NCBI GenBank assembly: GCA_938015455.1
Contig: CALLPL010000034.1
Location: forward strand, 1 to 45,178
DNA length: 45,178 bases
Direction: 5' to 3'
From: an uncultured Candidatus Altimarinota bacterium
Lineage (GTDB): Bacteria > Patescibacteriota > Gracilibacteria > BD1-5 > UBA6164
Part shown: piece after piece, positions 9,757 to 21,705 of the stretch
How the letters are laid out: every line of letters begins with the position of its first letter
Position numbering within the stretch: position 1 is the first letter of the stretch
Notes under the pieces: model-generated
What the model was told of the DNA's origin: nothing
What the model saw: only the letters and a program-made list of their open reading frames with translations
The model's database searches: none
Position numbers and translations under genes: made by a program

Positions 9757-10500
9757 ATGCCTGGCAAACCACTTTATCGTTCTCATGTGGCTAATGAAGT
9801 GAGCCTTAAATGACCTATACTCGAAAGAGTTCCTGAGCAAAAGAGAGAATATTTTTCAAGAATTGTAAGCCGTTTATTAGAAAAAGACGAAATAAAAAAT
9901 GTAAAAATAACAGTAAGAGATATAGACCCCCAAAATAATATCCTAGAGACAGAAGATGAAGACGGAATACGTAGTAGAAACATACAAGATACTAAATTTG
10001 ACCTACAAAGATGACTGTTATATGATGTTGTACAAAGAAGTTATCATAAAAAAACTGTAAATACTTGACCCCTTTCTCATACAAGAGCCCCTCATCCATT
10101 TAAGATTATAGTTGGCTGATGAAGAAAAATAAGTGCAGTAAGCCCTAAACCCGAATTAATTATTATCTCAGAGGAAACAAGAAATAAAAATGTAATTAGC
10201 ATTCTCCAATCGCTTTTCCCTGAAATAAATATCTCTCACTTAAGAGAGATAACAAGTATGCACTATAATATCGTATCTCCTCACGACTCTGAAAAATTTA
10301 TTTCTTTTGTTAAAATTTTTGATGAGCAATGAAATATATCGTCAGACCTCATTAAGAAATGATTTGATTGGGACAGTTTTATATGATTTATTGAAAGGAG
10401 GATAAAACCTGAAAAAATAGAGTGAATATTTTTATCCAATGATTGAAACATTAAAATTACATATTGAGGAACGGTTGCATCATATCAAATAAGTAACTAA
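9757..10500 (+). CDS. Hypothetical protein
   Basis: 247 aa, not recognised. It is soluble and charged, with no signal peptide or membrane span. The middle holds a GGG run (from TGA TGA) in KIIVGGGRKIS, then a beta-rich stretch (KPELIIISEE). A second part, with SHLREITSMHY and FIGFIERRIKPEKIEG, resembles no catalytic motif I know. It begins 30 bases after trhO and ends 17 bases before a strong terminator, so it may share the trhO transcript. The glycines come largely from TGA, supporting translation under code 25. Confidence 0.6.
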
Positions 10501-10516
10501 AATCCTTGCTTTTCCC

Positions 10517-10550
10517 TAATTCTCACTATAATGCGTGAGAATTATTTTTT
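10517..10550 (+). terminator. Rho-independent terminator with TATAAT in the loop
   Basis: TAATTCTCAC (10517-10526) and GTGAGAATTA (10535-10544) form a perfect ten-pair stem, followed by TTTTTT, 12 bases before the ndk ATG. The eight-base loop is TATAATGC. The element is best read as the terminator of the gene ending at 10500, but the loop could also be the ndk -10 box. Confidence 0.75.
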
Positions 10551-10561
10551 TATAAACTTTT

Positions 10562-11005
10562 ATGGAAACTACTCTTATACTATTGAAGCCAGATGCAGTA
10601 GAGCGAGGTCTTATTGGACAAGTAATAGCAAGACTAGAGGCAAAGGGGCTCAAGATCTGTGGACTCAAGATGATGCAGCTCGATGATGCTATCATAGATG
10701 AACATTACGACTTCCTTATGGATAAACCCTTCTTCCCAAAGATTAAGCAGTACATGAGTAGAACTCCTATAGTCGCTCTCGCTGTTTGTGGAGACAGCGC
10801 TATATCAACGGTTCGAACCCTTACTGGTGCTACTAATCCACAAGAAGCACTTCCAGGATCTATTAGAGGAGATCTCGGCCTCACTATCGATGGAAACATC
10901 GTTCATGCGAGCGATTCACCTGAAACAGCAGAAATAGAGCTCAAAAGATTTTTTGGTGGTGAGAACATCTTTGAGTACTCAAGAGGAGTAGACGGAATAC
11001 TCTAG
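10562..11005 (+). CDS. ndk: Nucleoside diphosphate kinase
   Basis: 147 aa, the usual length. It transfers the gamma phosphate from ATP to NDPs through a phosphohistidine. Family marks: TLILLKPDAVERGLIG at the N-terminus, the Kpn-loop region MSRTPIVALAV, GATNPQEALPGSIRGDLG, and the active-site His in NIVHASDSPETAE, followed by EIELKRFF. It has few TGA codons and is readable end to end even in the standard code. Terminators sit on both sides, so it is probably monocistronic. Its frame continues without another stop into polA, but the TAG at 11003 and the hairpin separate them. Confidence 0.97.
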   Translation: METTLILLKPDAVERGLIGQVIARLEAKGLKICGLKMMQLDDAIIDEHYDFLMDKPFFPKIKQYMSRTPIVALAVCGDSAISTVRTLTGATNPQEALPGSIRGDLGLTIDGNIVHASDSPETAEIELKRFFGGENIFEYSRGVDGIL

Positions 11006-11015
11006 CTAAGAAAAA

Positions 11016-11049
11016 TAAAAAAGCCTATCAACATTGATAGGCTTTTTTA
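11016..11049 (+). terminator. Rho-independent terminator after ndk
   Basis: AAAAAAGCCTATCA, loop ACAT, TGATAGGCTTTTTTATT form a long perfect stem with A and T tracts on either side, so it may work in both directions. Confidence 0.9.
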
Positions 11050-11104
11050 TTTTTCTTTATCAAGAAATTCATATACTAAAACATGCATACTTCTAAATAA
11101 AACT

Positions 11105-12601
11105 ATGGCTCAATACTACGATACTCTCCTTGCAGAATACATTAAAAACCCTGGTCAGAGATGACTGGGGCTTGACGCGATAGCAAAGAGAGAGATGAGC
11201 TATGAAATGATAAGCTATAGTGATATTACTGATAAGAAAAAACTAGAATTTCGAGAAGTTGATCTTGAAAGAGCTGCAAAATACTCATGAGAAGATGTAT
11301 ATATCACTTATAAGCTCTTTAAGGAGCAAGAGGAAAAAGAGTATATGCAAAGTGCTACTATGACCCAGCAGGAAAGGAAAGATAAAAAAGATATTCTCAG
11401 AGATATTGAGCTCCCACTCATGCAAGTTCTTTCAAAAATGGAGATGACCGGTATCAAGATAGATAGAGATATTCTCAAAGGTATATGAATGCGCTTAGAA
11501 CAAGCTGTGTGAGAACTTCAAAGAGAGATTCATTGACTTGCGGGAGAAGAATTTAATATCAAATCCCCAAAGCAGGTTGGTGAAATACTCTTTGTTAAAC
11601 TTTGATACCCTACGGGCAAGAAAACAAAAACTGGATATAGCGTAAACGCTGAGGTCCTCGACGGACTTAAGGGAGAGTACCCAATAGCTGAAAAAATAGT
11701 AACTTATAGACATTATTCTAAGCTCCTTTCCACCTATATAGAATGACTCCTTGAAGTAGCGAGTCAGGAGGACCGAGTGCATACGAGTTATAATCAAACT
11801 ATAGCTTCAACGGGAAGACTTTCAAGCACTAATCCTAATCTGCAAAATATTCCGACAGGGGATGATATTGCTGGAGAAATACGTACAGCCTTTGTTCCTG
11901 ATACCTCTAGCGATGAACTCATTGCCTTTGATTATTCTCAGGTTGAAGTTCGTCTGCTTGCTGTTATGAGTGAAGATACAAACTTGCTTAACGCTTTCAA
12001 ACAGGGAAGAGATATTCACCAGGTTACAGCAGAATTTATTTTTTGAAAAAAAGATATCTCCTGAAAACAAAGGCAATTTGCGAAAGCTGTGAATTTTTGA
12101 GTGATTTATGGAATTAGCCCATTTGGTCTCACAAAAATGATAGATGTCTCACAAAAACAGGCAAAGTCATATATAGATGCATTTTATAATAATTATCCCA
12201 AAGTACGGGAGTTCTATGACTCTATCATACTCGGATGCAAACGTAATGGGCATGTAGAAACGATTTTTGGTAGAAAAAGATACATCCCAAGTATCAATGA
12301 CCAAAACAAGATGATACAATCAGGAGCTGAACGAGAAGCTATAAACATGCCCATCCAATGAACCAGCGCTGATATCATAAAAATAGCGATGATACGCATA
12401 CAAAAAATGCTTGACGAGTGAAACTATGAAAGTACAATGCTCCTGCAGGTTCACGATGAGCTCGTATTTAATATAAAGCCAAAAGAAAAGAAAGAACTCA
12501 TAATAAAAATTCCTGAAATAATGGAAAATATTCTCCCAAATTCTCCCATTGACCTCAAGGTTGATATGTGAATATGAAAGAATTGGAAACAAACAAAATA
12601 A
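11105..12601 (+). CDS. polA: DNA polymerase I, polymerase domain with remnant exonuclease
   Basis: 498 aa against about 850-930 for full PolA. The protein starts at YYDTLLAEYIKNPGQRGLG, in the second half of the 3'-5' exonuclease domain. Only the Exo III-like YSGEDVYITYKLF remains; the metal-binding Exo I and II Asp/Glu residues and the whole 5'-3' nuclease domain are absent. The family A polymerase domain is intact: motif A (FDYSQVEVRLLAV), the O-helix region (RQFAKAVNFGVIYG) and motif C (LLQVHDELVF). Synthesis activity is expected, proofreading and RNA-primer removal are not. The 5' nuclease could be encoded elsewhere. No upstream ATG in frame restores the missing part before the ndk stop. 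Confidence 0.92.
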
Positions 12602-12612
12602 TTTAAAAACTC

Positions 12613-12879
12613 ATGCAGGAAACTACAAGCGAAGAGAAATTAGATTACATATACACAAGACTCAAAAAACAAGAAAAATCAGAAAAGATTTGAATGTTTC
12701 TCAAGTGGGGATTTCGCATATTTATAGTGTGATATCTGTATTATTTCATGACGGTATGACTCCCACTTCTAATTGATAAGATGATACCAGATATCCCTAG
12801 TTTCTCAGGACAAGAATCAGGATCTCAAATAAACACGGATCAAATTCAAGATCTTATTGGTGAATATTTTTCTAAATAA
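12613..12879 (+). CDS. Small single-span membrane protein
   Basis: 88 aa. A charged N-terminal segment (about 28 residues, rich in Lys and Glu) leads to one hydrophobic helix (about 32-52, with YLYYFMTVGLPLLI) and a polar C-terminal tail ending in DLIGEYFSK. Family unknown. It starts 11 bases after polA and 5 bases before the next small membrane gene, so the three are probably cotranscribed. Conserved spacing and two in-frame TGA glycines inside the hydrophobic region support a real gene. Confidence 0.65.
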
Positions 12880-12884
12880 TTCTT

Positions 12885-13148
12885 ATGGAAGTACTTGTAG
12901 ACCTAATATATGCAGTTTTACTTGCATGATGAGGATATGCTCTTATTCGCTATAGACGGGATGTTAAGTCATGGACAGGGAATTTTGTTTGGGCAGAGAC
13001 CTATATTGGGAGATGAGGGACCTATAGTGTTATTATTATGATAGCTCTTGGGATGATATTCCTCTGAGTTCTCTATCCATTTTGAGGGATTTCACTCCTC
13101 ACCGGCTGAAATTCTTGACTTGAAAATCCTCCGAGTCTTTTAGAGTAG
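12885..13148 (+). CDS. Small two-span membrane protein
   Basis: 87 aa, family unknown. One hydrophobic helix at residues 3-20 and another at about 48-68, joined by a basic loop (IRYRRDVKSW) that should lie in the cytoplasm. Glycines are abundant and mostly encoded by TGA. It is separated by five bases from the preceding 88-aa membrane gene, and the two products may work together. A promoter for the protease gene follows. Confidence 0.65.
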
Positions 13149-13166
13149 TTTTTCACATAAAAAGTA

Positions 13167-13194
13167 TTTTCATTTACGCGTTCTCTCATACAAT
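13167..13194 (+). promoter_or_regulatory. Promoter upstream of the CtpA-type protease gene
   Basis: TTTTCA (13167-13172) and TACAAT (13189-13194) with a 16-base spacer, about 30 bases before the ATG. An imperfect inverted repeat (TTCTC...GAGAA) surrounds the -10 box. Confidence 0.4.
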
Positions 13195-13224
13195 ATATGA
13201 GAATACTTTTAACTATGCATCCAA

Positions 13225-14760
13225 ATGAATATTTTTTCTAAGAGTTTAATTTTTTCTCTTGTTTTTCTCGTATTTACTACATGAGTATCAGCTAATCCTC
13301 AACAAGTCACAAGAGGAGATGCTTTTATTTTTTTAGCATCTCAGTATCAAGAAACAGTTCCTGAGAGTTTTCAATATATAGACCTCAAATATAAAAATAT
13401 AGACGAATCTTCGCAGATATGAGATGCACTCCAAATGCTCGTTTATCTAGACAGAATTTCTAATTCGAACTCTTCTGTTTTTCCAAATAAGCCTATTGAT
13501 CTATATAGTCTCGAGAAGCTTACAATAAAGATTACAAAAAAGAGTATATCTCTTCCTGGTGATGTTTCATTTAAACAATCTACTCTTGCCACTCAGCAGG
13601 ATTTAATAACTATACAGAAACTATTAGGTCCAAAAACTGAAAAACAAAACACAATTACTATTAGTAGCTGAAGTAATCTCGCAAACAAAGTATCCTCAAA
13701 GCAAGACCTCTTTGAGGATGTATATAAAACACTTTCTGAGTCTCATTATGACCACAATGATTTCACAGATGAACAGTTAATAGACTGAGCTATAAAGTGA
13801 TTAGCAGAGGGGACAGGAGATAAATATACTAGTTATTTCCCTCCTGTAGAGAGTGAAGATTTCTTTGAATGACTTGATGGAGAATACGAATGAATAGGAG
13901 CATATATAGACATGCAAGAGCCTTGAATTCTTCTAATAGTTAGTCCTATAGTTGATTCTCCAGCTGAAACTGCTTGAATTAAATGAGGAGATAGAGTAAC
14001 ACACGTAGATGGTCGAGAAATAACTCCCGAAGACTCTCAAAAAGAAGTTATTTCATGGATAAAAGGACCCAAATGAAGCGTAGTCGAGCTTACAATACTC
14101 AGAGAGTGAGAGACTAATCCTCTTATAATCCCAGTTACTCGAGCAAAAATCATTATAAAAGATATCGAGCATAAAGAGCTCAACCGATCAACTTATTATA
14201 TACAAATTAAAAACTTCTGAGAGCGAGTAGACATGGATTTTGAGAATGCTCTGTGAGTTATTAATGCCTCGCCTAATATTCAGAAAATAATCATAGATCT
14301 CCGTAATAATCCAGGTGGATATCTCGATGAAGTTTCAAAACTCCTCGGGCATATCATTCCAGATGGTCAAACTACAGCTATTGTTAGTAATGGGAAGAAA
14401 GATATTCCATACATCTCTAAATGATATGGAACTCTCAATATCTCAGACTATGAAATAATACTCCTACAAAATGGAGGAACAGCTTCTGCTTCAGAGATTA
14501 TGATTTGAACAATAAAAGATTATTTTCCAGAAGTAACCATTATTGGTGAACAAAGTTTTGGAAAATGATCTGTACAATCTCTGAAAAAATATTATGACGG
14601 ATCAACTCTAAAATACACATCTGCAAAGTGGTATACCGGTAAAACAAGAAAAGCTATTGATGGAGTAGGAATTACTCCTGATCTCCTCTTAGATTTTGAT
14701 AGTGAACTGTATCAAGACAGGGAGATTGATAACCAACTCGAAAAGGCACTAGAGTACTAA
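13225..14760 (+). CDS. Exported C-terminal processing protease (S41, CtpA type)
   Basis: 511 aa. CtpA-type serine proteases cut substrates at hydrophobic C-termini in the envelope. A signal sequence (residues 1-22) is followed by an SLH-like region (GDAFIFLASQ, YIDLKYKNI, DALQMLVYLDRI). The S41 N-terminal helices include YDHNDF and GLAEGTGDKYTSYFPP. A PDZ domain follows (GIGAYIDMQ, SPAETAGIKGGDRV), then the catalytic core with IDLRNNPGGYLDE, ASASE at 420-424 and SFGKGS with Lys447, giving a Ser-Lys dyad. ATG 13225 is chosen over ATG 13215, which meets a stop at once. The SLH-like region may anchor it to the cell surface. It sits four bases before miaB. Confidence 0.88.
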
Positions 14761-14764
14761 TAAT

Positions 14765-16798
14765 ATGCCAAGAAAATATTTCATACAGACATTTTGATGT
14801 CAAATGAATCAGGCTGATAGCGAGAAGATCCACATGGTACTTCTCCAGTCTGGTTTTTTGCGTGCTCCCAATATAGAAGATTCTGATCTCGTCATTTTTA
14901 ATACTTGTAGTGTCAGACAAAAATGAGAGGATCGAGTATTTTGAATGCTCAGAGAGATAGAAAAGTTTAATGAACTCAGAGAAGAGCAGTGAATCCGAGA
15001 AAGTATAATTTCAGGAATTACTGGTTGTATGGTTCGTAAAACCTGAATTGCAAAAAAGCATATATCTGAAGGGAGACAAAAAGAAAGAGAAGCTTCAAAA
15101 AAGATAGAGCTCCTCAAATCAAAGGATAGTATTTTAAACTGTGATGATAAGCTTTTTCCTCGAAGCCCGATTATTGATTTTGTTCTGAGGATCGAAGAAA
15201 CAAAGTATCTTCCTCATATACTCTCAGAAGTATTTTGAGAAAAAGTCTGACAAGAAGATAAATTTGATGACTATCTTAAACAAGTACAACAAAGAGAAAA
15301 CCCTGCTTCAGCGTCAATTATTATACAAACAGGTTGTGATAATTATTGCAGTTTTTGTATTGTTCCATTCACACGCTGATGAGAGATTTCACGAGACCAT
15401 ACAGAAATAGTGCAAGAGTGTCAAGAGGCAGTAGATAAGTGAGCACGAGAAATAACTCTTCTAGGTCAAAATGTAAACTCGTACGGAAAACAAAAAAACC
15501 TCAAACTCTGGAATAGTGAAAAATCAAAGTGGAATAATGAAGAAGTTACTCTTAAGATAGGAATAGACCTCGATGATACACTTTTTGTGGTACTCTGCCA
15601 AGAGGTCATAAATGACTATAACAAGAAGTATAATGAGATCATAAAGCTCTCTCAAATAACTCGCTTTAACCTTAATGGCATTCCCGAACTCCAAGAATCG
15701 TATCATAACTACGAGGATAAACATGAGCTAGATATGCAATTGCACAGCTGATGAAAGCCTGTACTCACAAAACTCAAGCAATTAGGACACGAATTACATG
15801 TTATTACATCTAGACCAGTAGAAGCAAAATCAACATCTAAGAAACTGCTTGAGAAGAACTTTTGAACAGATTTTTTTGATTCAATAACTTTTATAAAAGA
15901 ATCTGGCCATGACAATAAATATGAGGCTGCTAATCAAATGAAGCTAGATATCGTTATAGATGATGGACCACATCATATAGAGTCTTACAAAAAACACTTT
16001 TCTTGAAAAATATGTATTTTTACACAAGGATGGAATAAACATATATGAGAGGACAGCTCCCGAGTATTCAGAATTTATGATTGGTATGACTTTGAGACTC
16101 TTCTCCCTCGTATGCAGTTTCATTCTCCCTTTAGAACACTTCTTGAGGATATAAACAATATACAAGGTCTTGATAGAATTCGCTTTACCTCGAGTAATCC
16201 TCATGATATGACCCAGGATATACTTGACTCACACTTTGATTTAGAACACAACTGTAATTACCTTCATTTTGCACTTCAATCAGGAAGCAGCAAAATGCTC
16301 AAAAAAATGAATCGACGTCATAGTTATGAAGAATTTCATGATATGGTCAGGTATCTTCGAGAAAAAGATCCTCTTTTTTCTATATCAACTGATATCATCG
16401 TCTGATTTAGTGGAGAAACACAGGAAATGTTTGAGGAAACAGTTAGAGCCTTCAAAGAATGCGTCTTTGATTTTGCATATATAGCTCGCTACTCAGTAAG
16501 ACCAAATACTGCAGCAGCTAAGGTTCTCCCTGATGATGTACCTGAAAGCATCAAAGCAGAAAGATGGCATATCCTCAATGCAGTCTTATTAGAGAATATC
16601 AAGGAAAGAAATACTCTCATGATATGAAGAAAGGAAGAAATACTTATATCCGGAGAAAAAGATGCTTATGTATACGGAAGAACTCGAAACTTCAAGGAGG
16701 TTTTTATAGAGAAAGATGAAAAAATACAACTATGAGATATACTAGAAGTAGAAATTACTGAAATGGATAAGTATGTCCTACGTGGGAGACGAGTTTAA
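14765..16798 (+). CDS. miaB: MiaB methylthiotransferase with an inserted HAD domain
   Basis: 677 aa; ordinary MiaB has about 440. MiaB methylthiolates i6A37 of tRNA. The UPF0004 domain carries cluster cysteines C12 (FGCQMN), C48 (NTCSV) and C88 (TGCMV); the radical-SAM motif is C191-x3-C195-x2-C198 (CDNYCSFC). The barrel runs to GQNVNSYGK (234-242), then stops. Residues about 243-450 form a HAD-like unit with GIDLDDTL (Asp268, Asp270), VITSRP (346-351) and [12 protein letters not shown] (Asp399, Asp400), as in 5'(3')-deoxyribonucleotidase-like enzymes. After it the barrel resumes with [38 protein letters not shown] and a TRAM domain. The frame is continuous, with no stop between the parts. 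The 90-185 linker is also longer than usual. Confidence 0.93.
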
Positions 16799-16814
16799 TT
16801 ACTAATAATTCACT

Positions 16815-17072
16815 ATGCTTTGAATGTATCTTCGTATCATTGTTATAGTATGTATAGTATTTCTTACATATGCAGCAGGAGTATACTACTTTCCTTCAGT
16901 AGGAAATAAGATAGACTCAACTCTCTGAACAGAAATGAATAAGAATCTCAGCTTAAAAATTGATAATCTATTCCAGAAGTCTCAAGAGGCCTGAGACGCT
17001 TTCAATAACAAGCTCGATAACCCTGCTCCAAATACGAGTAAAAAGATTGAAGAAAGAAGCACCAACCAATAA
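16815..17072 (+). CDS. Small membrane-anchored protein
   Basis: 85 aa, unknown. One N-terminal hydrophobic helix (residues 4-28, LRIIVIVCIVFLTYAAGVYYF), then a polar, probably helical tail (KIDSTLGTEMNKNLSLKIDNLF) and a low-complexity end. The form suggests a membrane-tethered, extracytoplasmic coiled segment. It begins 16 bases after miaB and is convergent with the 470-aa minus-strand gene. Confidence 0.6.
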
Positions 17073-17078
17073 GTTCAC

Positions 17079-17115
17079 AAAAAAATAAAGCCTCCTTTTC
17101 TATCAAGAAGAAGGC
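17079..17115 (-). terminator. Terminator overlapping the end of the 470-aa gene
   Basis: On the minus strand GCCTTCTT pairs with AAGGAGGC (one mismatch), and TTTATTTTTTT follows. The TAG stop of the minus-strand gene (17100-17102) lies in the loop. In the plus direction there is only a weak T-run. Confidence 0.6.
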
Positions 17116-18512
17116 ACTATATTTTCAGATATAACTCCAAGAAGAGACATTTCTATAGACCTCTTAGTCGCATAAAAACTCTTTTTACTATTTCAAACTC
17201 TTACTGATTCCAGCATTGTCTTAAAATATGAGACTAAACCATTTTTTAGGTATTTATCTCTATTAGCCATTGCTTCAGGCCTTCTTAAATCATGACGTCA
17301 AAGAATATGCCGTTTTCTTTTTAGTTCTTGAAATAATTCAGTTTTATATGCTGAAACATCTTTGTCTTCTCTTAATAAGTTATCTTTAAGGATATCTCCT
17401 AAGTCGTCTAAAAATCTAGCTGAAACTCTTTCTAAATATTCCTCTCATACATATCATTCATCCCTGATTCTCTCTAGAATTCTTCTAAAGTATCAATACA
17501 CTCAATGCATCTGAAGTCCTTTTTCATTACTGTTCTCTGATAAAACAAACTTTATCTCTAGACTTAAATTCTTCGTTTCACCATCCTTAGAATAAGGAGT
17601 ATAAGCCCTAATATCTTCATATCAATCAGCTGTTCATAATTTGCTGGCATTATGCACATTTGGTAAGAGCTTATCTTTGAACTCAGGTGAAAGCTCCTCA
17701 TGATCAATAATTAAGCTTTTATTTTCATGCCAACCATCTCATTTCGCTTTTATATCGTAGATTTTCTTCTTAAAAACTTTTCATACTACAAACTCCATCA
17801 ATAATAATAAATCTTCTCTTTTATCGACCAAAAAAGCAACTCAATATGAATCAGAAGCGTGATCTGAAGTAGAATACCTAGGATCCCGAGCACCCTTAGA
17901 TATATTAGAATTATCAGATTTCTCTCTCTTCACCAAAGAAAAAGGTATTATTCTATCATAAATAGCAACTACTCATTGCCATTCATTTTCATTTTCATTC
18001 ACTATTTGTAAAGGACCACGTAGTTTATTACTTAAAACCCTACTAGTTTTTTCTTTCACAATTTTAATTCTTTCATTATGATCCTGATGTCATTCAAAAA
18101 CAGCAAGAAATTTCTTAGCCACAGTACAAAATATCTTACCTCTTGGCCTATTAGTATGCCTTAAAAATTGCAAAATATCTTGAAATGAAGAAAAAGTAAT
18201 ATCAGAAACTTGTGATAGTTCTTTCTCCGTATAAAATAACTCCTCTTTTAAGTAGTTAATCACATATCTATATATATCATTAACTTTTTTTATTACACCA
18301 TCACTATCCATATCTAGCTCACTCAAGGCTTGCAATGCTTCATCTTCTGTTATTTTTCATTTTTTTAGGTCTTTCAAGAAACGAAAAAATATTTTCTTGA
18401 AAGAAGCATGCCTTGCATTTCAAACCTTATCTATATCTAAAAGACTAGGTTCTCAAGATAAAGATAATCAAGCTCAGGCAGTTCCATTTACAACACTTCA
18501 CTGATTATACAT
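17100..18512 (-). CDS. Hypothetical protein coupled to a methyltransferase
   Basis: 470 aa, not recognised. The N-terminal 60 residues are Gly/Ser-rich, then a helical region (FFRFLKDLKKG, LQALSELDMDSDG). The centre has alternating strands and helices with SDHASDSYGVAFLVDKRED, VFKKKIYDIKAKGDGWHENKS and, later, LSLEIKFVL before MHGVYGYFRRI. The order (a GVAFLV strand, a Lys-rich turn, an exIKF strand, a His-Tyr helix) faintly recalls RelA/SpoT-type synthetase folds, but catalytic residues cannot be assigned, so this stays speculation. Its ATG overlaps the TRM11-like stop by one base (TAATG), indicating translational coupling. It is the last gene of the formaldehyde operon. Confidence 0.65.
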
Positions 18513-19663
18513 TACCGAATCTTTATTTTAAATATTTCTCGCCCAACAACCTGACCAGGTCGTTTATAGAGGAGACTTCATGACTTAGTATGTTTTATAT
18601 CATCCATCCTTGGGAGCAAAGGGAGTGTTTTCCCATACTGTTTTATGATATCATATATTTCTGAGAAATAGTAATACTTTCCTTGTATCTCCCAAAAGGG
18701 GAATGAAATAACTAGAGGCTTTCTGAAGTTAGCTTTTTGAAGTCAAATAAAGAACTTTTTATACATTTCAAGAAGTTGCTTTTTTTCCTCTGTTATTTTT
18801 CAGAGTGTCACTGAATGTGGTAAAAATGCCTGTCCTAAATAGCCCTCTGTTACAATACTATCAGCTTTTTTGAGATAGGGAGAGCTCGATATTCATGTAG
18901 CGTCCAGTACAGACGCATCAGCTGTTTTAATACTGTTATCAAAGCTTTTTCGAGCATAATTAATATTCTTTTTTGTTTTTTCAGTATTTTCAGGAGAGAT
19001 ATCACTTCCATATACCTCTACATTCTGCATGAGTATGGACTCTATGAGAATTGTTCAGAGTCAACAAAATGGATCATATATCTTTGATCATCCTGATATA
19101 TTAATCATGATTTGAGCAAGCTTAGGAGGGAGCATACCAACAAGCATATCTCGAGTCTTTCCATAATCTCTCTTGGAATAGGCATCGATATCTTGAACCC
19201 ACATTGTTTTTCAAACGTATGTCTTTTTATCAGCTTCTATAATCGTAAAGTCTGAGAGCCTTGTTACGAGATCTTCTCCTATAATCTGGGCCGAAGAGAG
19301 ATTTTCAAAATTCTTATTTATAAATCTTCCGGATATTCAGGCAGATTTCAGTGATCTTTTTTGATCCATCAAGATTTTCTTGAGGTTTCATGAACCAAAA
19401 ATAGAAAGTCCATAACGAAACTTTCACTCATGCTCTTGAGCATTCTGAATTATTAACTCAGAAATATCAGACATATTTTTCTCTATTTCTATAATCTTGA
19501 TAACTCCTCACATGCGAGAAGCCTTTTGTATAATTTCCTGTGAAGACGCTATATCAAGTATACAAAACCTATCATCCACAAATATATGGATAGCAGTAGG
19601 GAAGAGCGCGTATATTTCTGCTATAGAGAGTTTATATTCTCGTCAGAGTTGGAATGCGTACAT
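18512..19663 (-). CDS. TRM11/TrmG10-like SAM-dependent methyltransferase
   Basis: 383 aa. The C-terminal half is a Rossmann methyltransferase of the UPF0020 class: RDYGKTRDMLVGMLPPKLAQIMIN, then the SAM loop KIYDPFCGLGTILIES and VYGSDISPEN. Relatives form N2-methylguanosine in tRNA. At the usual catalytic (D/N)PPY position this protein reads TEGYLGQ, so the chemistry or target may differ. The N-terminal half (about 1-160) is probably a degenerate THUMP-like RNA-binding part (FGSGNLKKIL). It starts five bases after the S-formylglutathione hydrolase gene and overlaps the following gene by one base. Confidence 0.75.
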
Positions 19664-19668
19664 AGTGT

Positions 19669-20499
19669 TTAAATATTTTTAAGATGAAATTCTATATGAT
19701 GCTTCAAAAAGCTGGAGATGAAATAATAACTGTGATCATATCACTCTCTCATGTGCAGCTCTAAATCCTGGTTTTGAGCCTTGCATGCTTCTACAAAGTT
19801 TTGAGTCAAAAGTTCTTTTTTGAGAAACTCATCAACTGTTCACTGGTCAATGAGTATAGGATTTTTATTCTGAGCTCAAGAATTAATAAGTTCACATGCA
19901 TCATACTGCTTCCAAGTGCCCTTATCCTCTCAAAGATAGCCAGTAAAAGCCTTTTGTCACCAAGGACAAGAGCTAGGATTGACTATAGGAGAAAAAGCTG
20001 AAACAGACTGATATTTATCTGGATTTTTGAGTCAGAGTATAAGCGCACCATGTCATCACATAGAGTGACCCATAATAGAGATTTTTTCATCAGATATATC
20101 AAAATGTTCTATGAGCATGTTATATATTTCTTGGTTTACATAATCATACATCTGATAGTGATCCTTATATCAGTCAGTAGTTGCATTTACATAAAATCCA
20201 GCTCCTGATCCGAAGTCATAACTCTCATGTTCTCATGGTAGATCGAGTCAACGAGGAGAAGTATCTGGACAGATAATCATCGTAGAAGTATCTCTGAGTA
20301 TTTCTCCTATACCAGATTTTGCCATAAAGTTTTCCTCAGAGCAGGTAAGTCCAGACAGCCAGATAATGGCTGAATCTATTTTCTCTACACCCTGTGGAAG
20401 AAACACAGAGAATTTCATCTCAGTTTGCGTACTCCTTGAATCATGAGAATAGAATCTCAGCTCTCATCCTGAGAGTTTATGAGTCTTTTTTATTTTCAT
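19669..20499 (-). CDS. fghA: S-formylglutathione hydrolase
   Basis: 276 aa, the normal length. It is an alpha/beta hydrolase that splits S-formylglutathione to glutathione and formate, the second step of thiol-dependent formaldehyde removal. Marks: WLSGLTCSEENF with the oxyanion-hole Leu-Thr-Cys, the TSPRGLDLPGE loop, the nucleophile elbow GHSMGGHGA, the Asp in DQGTVDEFL and the His in GYDHSYYF. It lies one base downstream of frmA (TAG, one base, ATG) and five bases upstream of the TRM11-like gene, so it is cotranscribed. With frmA it argues that a glutathione-like thiol exists in this cell. Confidence 0.93.
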
Positions 20500-20500
20500 A

Positions 20501-21610
<1,110 letters not shown>

Positions 21611-21705
21611 GCTTTCAATTTACAAAATAATTTCACCCCAGTTTATTGACTTTGCTACTGAAAGCAATAGAGTTTATAAAGTGATTTAATCTTTATTTAG
21701 TAACA

